Assembly (NCBI RefSeq): GCF_001953865.1
Contig: NZ_MQUQ01000025.1
Span: 1 to 64,000 of the forward strand
Origin: Amycolatopsis coloradensis
GTDB lineage: Bacteria; Actinomycetota; Actinomycetes; Mycobacteriales; Pseudonocardiaceae
Direction of reading: 5' to 3'
Length of the DNA: 64,000 nucleotides
In this document: positions 58,647-64,000 of the stretch, one piece after another
How positions within the stretch are numbered: position 1 is the stretch's first letter
Layout of the letters: each line of letters begins with the position of its first letter
Made by a program: the position numbers and the translations under genes
The notes under the pieces: model-generated
The model's input: only the letters and a program-made list of their open reading frames with translations
Databases searched by the model: none
What the model was told of the DNA's origin: nothing

Positions 58647-61600
58647 GGTGAACCTCCACATCGGACTGGTCGATCGGGTCGGTTGCCGCCTCGGCACGGG
58701 TGGCCAGGTCGGTCAGCAGGGTGGCCAGGCCGGCGGCGTTGGCGGCGCTGGTCATGGTGAAATGGTCGCCGGGCACGGTGGCCGTCCGCACCGGACCGTC
58801 CACCAAGGACTCCCAACCGGCCGCGGTGGTGGTGGACCGCGCCGGCCGGATCAGGGTCAGTTCGCCGCGGCAGGGCCCGGGCTCCCAGCGCGACACCGCG
58901 GTGGTCAGCTCGACGAAGACGCGGGCGCGTGCCAGCATCCCGGCGCGTTGCCCAGCCGGGAGCAGTCCCGCCGCGTCCAACCGGTCGAGCGCGACGGCGA
59001 ACTGCTCGTCGGGCGCCAGCGAACCCAGTTCGCCGATGTCCGAAGCGACGTCGATACCGGCGGCCTCGGCGACGCTGCGCACGAAACCGTCGATCGCGAC
59101 CGGCAGCGGCACCTCGACGGCGGGCACCGCGGGCGCGGCGGTGTCGAGCAGCGCGAGCAGGCCGACCTGGCGTCCGGCTTCGCGCAATTCGGCCGCCACG
59201 GCCACGGCCAGGCTGCCGCCGAGCGACCAGCCGACGAGATGGAGTGGCCCCTCCGGCCATCGCGCGCGGATGGCGTCGGCATAGAGGCCCGCGAGCCGCG
59301 CCACGCTCAGTTCGCCGGGCAGCGCCTTGGGCAGTTCGACGGCGTAACAGGGCCGGTCCGGGCCCAGCTCCTGGCTCAGCGGGACGTAAGGCAGTGACGA
59401 GCCGGTGCTCGCGTGCAGGCAGAGCAGCGGCGGCGCCGAGCCCGACGGCTGGAGCGCGACGATCGGGTCGGCCGGGTCGTCGGTATCGGCGATCCCGGCG
59501 AGTTCCCTGATCGTCTGATGCGCGAACAGCTGCCGCGCGGTGATCGGCACCCCGCGGCGATTCGCCTCTTCCACCACCAACACGACGGAGATCGAGTTGC
59601 CGCCCAGGTCGAAGAACCCGGCCCGGACCCCGATCCGCTCGATCCCGAGCACTTCCTGCCAGACCTCGGCCAGGACGCGTTCGGCGTGGGTGACCGGCGG
59701 TTCGTACTGCGCCGCCGTCGTGGTGCCGCCAGGATCCGGCAGGTTCTTGCGGTCGATCTTCCCGTTGGGGGTCAACGGCAAACTCTCGAGCCGGCTGAAC
59801 CTCGCCGGCACCATGTGCTCCGGCAGCGCGTCACGCAGATGGAGGCGGAGCGCGGCGTCGTCGGGCTGCTCGATGCCGTCTTCGGGCACGACGTAACCCA
59901 CCAGGAATCCCATGCCGGGCTCCCCCCGCATGGCGACGGCGGCCGAGCGCACGCCGGGATGGCTCAGCAGCACGGTTTCGATCTCGCCCAGCTCCACCCG
60001 GTGCCCGCGGATCTTGACCTGGTCGTCGCGGCGGCCGAGGAACTCCAGCCTGCCGTCGGCGAGCCTGCGCGCGAGATCGCCGGTGCGGTAGAGCTGTTTT
60101 CCCGGCCCGCCGAAGGGATCGGGGACGAACTGCCGCGCGGTCAGCGCCGGGTGCCGGTGGTACCCGGTCGCGACGCCGTCACCGCCGAGGTAGAGCTCGC
60201 CCGCGACGCCGACGGGTTGCGGATGCATCCCGTTGTCGAGCACGTAGGCCGTTTCGTTCGCCAGCGGCAGCCCGATCGGCACGAACCCCGCCTCGGCGTC
60301 GAGCCCGTCGACGAGTTCCGCGGTGGACCACACGGTGGTCTCGGTGGGGCCGTACATGTTGTGCAGCGCCGCCGGGGTGAGCTCGGCGAGCCGCCGGGCG
60401 AGGTCGGCGGGCAGCGCCTCACCACCGACGAGCAGCACACGCAACGCGGCCAGCGCGTCGGCGGAGCCGGGATCGGCGGCGAGGAACCCGGCCAGCGTCG
60501 GGGTGCACTGCAGGTGGGTCACGCCGTGCTCGCGGATCAACGCGGCCAAGCTGGTGTCCTCGGTGTCTTCGCGTTGCTGTTCCCGGCGCGTCTGGAACGC
60601 GCGCCGCACGATGTCGAGCTGAGGCAGGCTCGCGAGCACCTGCTCGGGGTCGATGCCGAAGTCGATCAGGCAGGCGAGCTCGTCCACGCCGATCCGGGAG
60701 AGCCGCCACGCGAACTCCGCGCAGTCGGCCGGGGTGCCGAACAGGCCACCGCTGGTGAGATAGCGGTCCGCGGCGTGGTCGAGCAGCGCGGCGCGGTCGT
60801 CCTCGCCCAGTGAGTCGAACTCCATGCCCAGCCCCTTGGCCAGGCCACGCAACAGATCCAGCGAGGTGCCCAGATAACGGGTGAACGGGCCGCGCGCGGT
60901 CGCCAGCGCGTGTTCACGGTCCGGGTCGACGAAGGTGTGCACCATGAGCGCCACGTGACCGCCGTCGGTGCCGTGGTGTTCGCGCCAGGTCTCGCGGTAG
61001 GCGGCGATCTTCTCGGCGAGCGAGTCGAGATCCTGGCCGAGCAGGTGGGTCAGCACGCCCAGCCCGGCCCGTGCGGCGGCGCGGAAGGTGTCCGGGCTGC
61101 CCGCGGAGCTGAGCCACATCGGCAGCTCGGCCTGTACCGGCGCGGGCCGGATGCGGACGTCGACCCCGGCGCCGGTGCCACCGGTCATCGGGACGCTTTC
61201 GCCACGCCACAGCGATCGCACGGTCTCGATGCCTTCGAGCATGACTTTCTTGCGCTCGGCGTAGTTTTCCGGTGCGAAGACGAAATCGTCGTGGTGCCAG
61301 CCCGACGCCAGCGCCATGCCGACCCTGCCGTTGGACAGGTTGTCGACCACCGACCATTCCTCGGCGACGCGCACGGGGTGGTGCAGCGGGAGCACGACGC
61401 TGCCGGCGCGGATCGAGATCCGGTCGGTGACCATGGCCAGCGCCGCCGCGGTGACCGAGGGCGCGGGGTACTGGCCACCGAAGGCGTGGAAGTGCCGTTC
61501 GGGGGTCCAGACCGCGGAGAACCCGTTGTGGTCGGCGAATTTCGCGCCTTCCAGCAGCAGCCGGTAACGGTCGCTGCCCGGCTCGGCGGCGTCGTCGTCG

Positions 61601-63861
61601 CTGGCGAAGTAGAACAGGCCGAAATCCAGGGTCGCGGCCGCGCGGCGGTTACGGCGGGACGTGGCGAGCAACGTCGCCGGGTCGGCTTCGGCCAGCACGA
61701 CGGTGAACCCCCGGGACAACGTCCACAGCAGTTCGAGCACGGAGATGTCGAACGAAATACTGCTGACCGCGAGCCAGCTCCCCGGCGGCTCCGAGCCGAG
61801 GCGCCGGTCCAGTTCGGTGTAGAGGTTGAGCACGTTGCGATGGGCGACGACGACACCCTTGGGCTTACCGGTCGACCCGGAGGTGTAGCTGACGTAGGCG
61901 GGCATTTCCGCGGTCACCCGGACCGGCGGCGCCGAGACGGGCTCACTGCCCAGGGTCTCGTCCGAGAGGTCGACGAGGGTCGTCGCGTTGCCCGGCTCCG
62001 TGACCACGGTTTCGAGCACGCCACGGCTGACCGCGTCACAGAGGATCGCGACGGGTTCGGCGTCGGCGACGATCGACCCGAGCCTGCCTGCCGGGTACTT
62101 CGGGTCCAGCGGCACGTACGCGGCGCCCGCCTTGAGCACCCCGAGCAGCGCCGCGACGACGTCGACCGTGCGGTTGACGCTCACTCCGACGAGGCTTCCC
62201 GGCCCGGCGCCCGCCCGCAGCAGCCGGTGGGCGATCTGGTGGGCGCGACGCCGCACGGCGCTGTAGTCGAGCACGGCGCCGCCCTGGTTGACCGCGGCCG
62301 TGCCGGGTGTCCTCAGCACCTGCGCGTCGAACGCCGCGCCGATCGAGGTTTCGGCGGTGGTGGCCGGGGTCGCGGTGTCGTTCCATCCCGTCGTGAGCTG
62401 GATGCGCTCGGGCTCGGTGAGCAGGTCGAGTTCGGGCAAGGGCGCGTCGGGACGCGAGACCCCGGATTCCAGCAGCCGCTCCAGATGGGCCAGCATCCGG
62501 TCCATCCGGGCCCGGTCGAACAGGTCGGTGGCGAACTCGATGCCCATCTCGATACCGCCCGCCGACCGCTCGGCGACGCTGAGGGTGAAGTCGAACCGCG
62601 CGGTCCCGCTGTGCAAGGGGACCGTCACGACGTCGACGTCGGCCATCCGTACCGGCTTGAGCAGCTCGTTGGTCTGCAGCAGCGCCACCTGGAACAGCGG
62701 GTTGGTGTTGAGGTCGCGGACCGGATGCAGCTCGCTGACGAGCTGGTCGAACGGGACGTTCTGGTGCGTGTGCGCCGAGTAGACCGTGTCGCCCGCCCTG
62801 GCCAGCAGTTCCCGGAACCCGGGCCCGCCCGCGGTGGACACCCGCAGCACCACGGTGTTGGCGAAGTAGCCGATCAGCGGTTCGAGCTCGGGCCGGGTGC
62901 GCCCGGCGAAGGTGGTGCCCGCGACGATGTCGTTCTGGCCGGTGTAGCGGCTGATCAGCGCGGCGAGACCGGCGAGGGCCAACGGCAGCACCCGGGTCGA
63001 GGGGCCGCCGAGGCTGAGCAGCTCACGGTGCAGCTTCGCGGGCAGCAGCCGCTGGACCTGCTCCCCCGCCCAGCTCGGTTCGGCAGGCCGCGGCCGGTCG
63101 GCCGGGAAGCGCACGGTGTCCAGGCCGGCGAGGGTGCCGCGCCAGTAGTCGAGTGACGCGGCGCGCTCCGCCTGTGCGACCGGGCCGCGTTCCCAGTGCG
63201 CGAAGTCGGCGTACTGGATGGGCAGCACGGGCAGCACCGGGGGCCGTCCGGCCCGGCCCGCGGTGTAGAACTCGATGAGTTCCTTGGTCAGGACCTCGGT
63301 GGACCAGGCGTCCGTGGCGATGTGATGCGCGGCAAGCACGAGCAGGTGGTCGTCGGCGGCCATGCGGACCAAGGTGGCTCGGAGCGACGGGTCACGGGCG
63401 AGATCGAATACGCGCCGTCCGGCCTTGGTGACGACGTCCGCGGCCCAGCTTTCCCGCTGGGCGGGGTCGATCTCGCTCAGATCGACCATCGTGAACAGGT
63501 CGTCGTCGGCCACCGTGCCCGGCCGCTGCCGCGGACCGTCGGGCGTGTTGAAGTAGTGCGTGCGCAGTGCTTCGTGCCTGCCGACCAGCCCGATCACCGC
63601 GCGCCGCAGCAGCTCCGGGTCGAGCGGTCCGTGCAGGCGCAGGCCGAGCGAGGTGTTGTAGAGCGGCTTTCCTTCGGCCCACTGGTGCAGCAGCCACAGC
63701 CGCTGCTGGGCGAAGGACAACGGGAGTGGTTCGTCACGACCCACCACGGGCACCCGGTCGACCGGCCGCTGAGCGGCCCGGCGCGCCCGCAGCTCGGACA
63801 CCAGCGCCGCGCGCTGGGCCGGGCTCAGCCGCCCCAATCGCTCCTCAGTGCTCTCCTGCAT
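58636..63861 (-). CDS. Terminal NRPS, C-A(Gly)-[embedded LLM monooxygenase]-T-TE
   Basis: 1741 residues from the ATG at 63861 (GAGGAG nearby). Condensation domain (HHIATDAWS ~182), adenylation domain split by an insert, carrier ([12 protein letters not shown] ~1420) and type I thioesterase (GWSLGGSLA ~1549; GDHFTM). The ~345-residue insert (~745-1090, [15 protein letters not shown] to IVRRAFQ) is a luciferase-like monooxygenase domain between motifs A4 and A5. Specificity positions D-I-L-Q-L-G-M-V-W-K match the known glycine code D-I-L-Q-L-G-L-I-W-K. It is predicted to add and oxidise the last glycine, then release the chain. Confidence 0.94.
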   Translation of the reverse strand: MQESTEERLGRLSPAQRAALVSELRARRAAQRPVDRVPVVGRDEPLPLSFAQQRLWLLHQWAEGKPLYNTSLGLRLHGPLDPELLRRAVIGLVGRHEALRTHYFNTPDGPRQRPGTVADDDLFTMVDLSEIDPAQRESWAADVVTKAGRRVFDLARDPSLRATLVRMAADDHLLVLAAHHIATDAWSTEVLTKELIEFYTAGRAGRPPVLPVLPIQYADFAHWERGPVAQAERAASLDYWRGTLAGLDTVRFPADRPRPAEPSWAGEQVQRLLPAKLHRELLSLGGPSTRVLPLALAGLAALISRYTGQNDIVAGTTFAGRTRPELEPLIGYFANTVVLRVSTAGGPGFRELLARAGDTVYSAHTHQNVPFDQLVSELHPVRDLNTNPLFQVALLQTNELLKPVRMADVDVVTVPLHSGTARFDFTLSVAERSAGGIEMGIEFATDLFDRARMDRMLAHLERLLESGVSRPDAPLPELDLLTEPERIQLTTGWNDTATPATTAETSIGAAFDAQVLRTPGTAAVNQGGAVLDYSAVRRRAHQIAHRLLRAGAGPGSLVGVSVNRTVDVVAALLGVLKAGAAYVPLDPKYPAGRLGSIVADAEPVAILCDAVSRGVLETVVTEPGNATTLVDLSDETLGSEPVSAPPVRVTAEMPAYVSYTSGSTGKPKGVVVAHRNVLNLYTELDRRLGSEPPGSWLAVSSISFDISVLELLWTLSRGFTVVLAEADPATLLATSRRNRRAAATLDFGLFYFASDDDAAEPGSDRYRLLLEGAKFADHNGFSAVWTPERHFHAFGGQYPAPSVTAAALAMVTDRISIRAGSVVLPLHHPVRVAEEWSVVDNLSNGRVGMALASGWHHDDFVFAPENYAERKKVMLEGIETVRSLWRGESVPMTGGTGAGVDVRIRPAPVQAELPMWLSSAGSPDTFRAAARAGLGVLTHLLGQDLDSLAEKIAAYRETWREHHGTDGGHVALMVHTFVDPDREHALATARGPFTRYLGTSLDLLRGLAKGLGMEFDSLGEDDRAALLDHAADRYLTSGGLFGTPADCAEFAWRLSRIGVDELACLIDFGIDPEQVLASLPQLDIVRRAFQTRREQQREDTEDTSLAALIREHGVTHLQCTPTLAGFLAADPGSADALAALRVLLVGGEALPADLARRLAELTPAALHNMYGPTETTVWSTAELVDGLDAEAGFVPIGLPLANETAYVLDNGMHPQPVGVAGELYLGGDGVATGYHRHPALTARQFVPDPFGGPGKQLYRTGDLARRLADGRLEFLGRRDDQVKIRGHRVELGEIETVLLSHPGVRSAAVAMRGEPGMGFLVGYVVPEDGIEQPDDAALRLHLRDALPEHMVPARFSRLESLPLTPNGKIDRKNLPDPGGTTTAAQYEPPVTHAERVLAEVWQEVLGIERIGVRAGFFDLGGNSISVVLVVEEANRRGVPITARQLFAHQTIRELAGIADTDDPADPIVALQPSGSAPPLLCLHASTGSSLPYVPLSQELGPDRPCYAVELPKALPGELSVARLAGLYADAIRARWPEGPLHLVGWSLGGSLAVAVAAELREAGRQVGLLALLDTAAPAVPAVEVPLPVAIDGFVRSVAEAAGIDVASDIGELGSLAPDEQFAVALDRLDAAGLLPAGQRAGMLARARVFVELTTAVSRWEPGPCRGELTLIRPARSTTTAAGWESLVDGPVRTATVPGDHFTMTSAANAAGLATLLTDLATRAEAATDPIDQSDVEVHHAR

Positions 63862-63935
63862 CGCGCTCCTCGCCCGCCCAGCGGAAATGGTCGTCACGCA
63901 TCCCCTGGCAGCGTGTCCCGCGCTGGTTCCCCGAA

Positions 63936-63955
63936 CCAGTCGGGGAATTCCCCTA
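63936..63955. promoter_or_regulatory. Operator upstream of terminal NRPS gene
   Basis: The core GGGGAATTCCCC (63942-63953) lies about 81 bp upstream of the ATG at 63861, preceded by ACCAGTC, the same flank as in the 35418 palindrome. A smaller inverted repeat CTGGTTC-CCC-GAACCAG sits at 63923-63939. Sequence before the site is cut by the window end. Confidence 0.55.
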
Positions 63956-64000
63956 CCCATGGGCAGGCAGCCGCCCCGGCAAAGTGCTGTGCCTGCTCCC

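Overview
The window is very GC-rich DNA with actinomycete codon use, GTG/TTG starts and tightly overlapping genes. It is almost entirely one large nonribosomal peptide synthetase (NRPS) biosynthetic cluster. The gene repertoire and the GC-rich intergenic hairpins suggest a Pseudonocardiales actinomycete such as Amycolatopsis; that assignment is inference. I saw no tRNA, rRNA, CRISPR, insertion sequence or transposase.

Layout. (1) 93-12662, minus strand: an accessory operon with a PLP-enzyme-like protein of the threonine-synthase type, a FemAB/GNAT-like acyltransferase, an F420/flavin luciferase-like oxidoreductase, AsnB, a T-C-A-T-C synthetase, an acyl-CoA-dehydrogenase-like flavoenzyme and an MFS exporter. 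(2) 12733-17843, minus: a large AAA-LuxR regulator, a fused ornithine N-hydroxylase/piperazate-synthase (which implies a piperazic acid residue) and IlvE, with a StrR-type operator in front of the fusion gene. (3) 18402-23234, plus: MbtH, an A-T didomain with a valine-like code, a P450, a thioesterase-fold protein with a Cys nucleophile and a normal type II thioesterase. (4) 23373-35355, minus: a LuxR regulator, a StrR/ParB-type regulator, a VOC protein, a PhyH dioxygenase, a C-A-T synthetase, an acyl-initiating FAAL-ACP-C-A-T synthetase, and a 56-aa LysW amino-group carrier protein. (5) 35767-49631, minus: a ~14-kb operon with a BtrH-like acyltransferase, two small paralogous proteins, a LysX-type ATP-grasp ligase, a 2OG dioxygenase, C-A-T and C-(deleted A)-T synthetases, two type II thioesterases and a further C-A-T synthetase. 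(6) 50002-55665: a penicillin-acylase family Ntn hydrolase, an MFS exporter and an M20 metallopeptidase. (7) 55685-63861, minus: CysN/C, CysD, a second MbtH, and a terminating C-A(Gly)-monooxygenase-T-TE synthetase.

How the parts may fit together (inference). FAAL-ACP would start an acylated chain and the Gly/monooxygenase/TE protein would end it. Seven amino-acid A domains plus one A-less module imply roughly eight residues. The stand-alone A-T, P450 and Cys-nucleophile transferase would make a beta-hydroxylated aliphatic amino acid and could deliver it in trans to the A-less module. LysW/LysX/BtrH-like proteins form an unusual carrier-protein branch beside the NRPS line, and the acylase could later remove the acyl group. 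StrR-type boxes and a second palindrome class (GGGGAA-N-TCCCC) mark the main promoters. The product was not identified.
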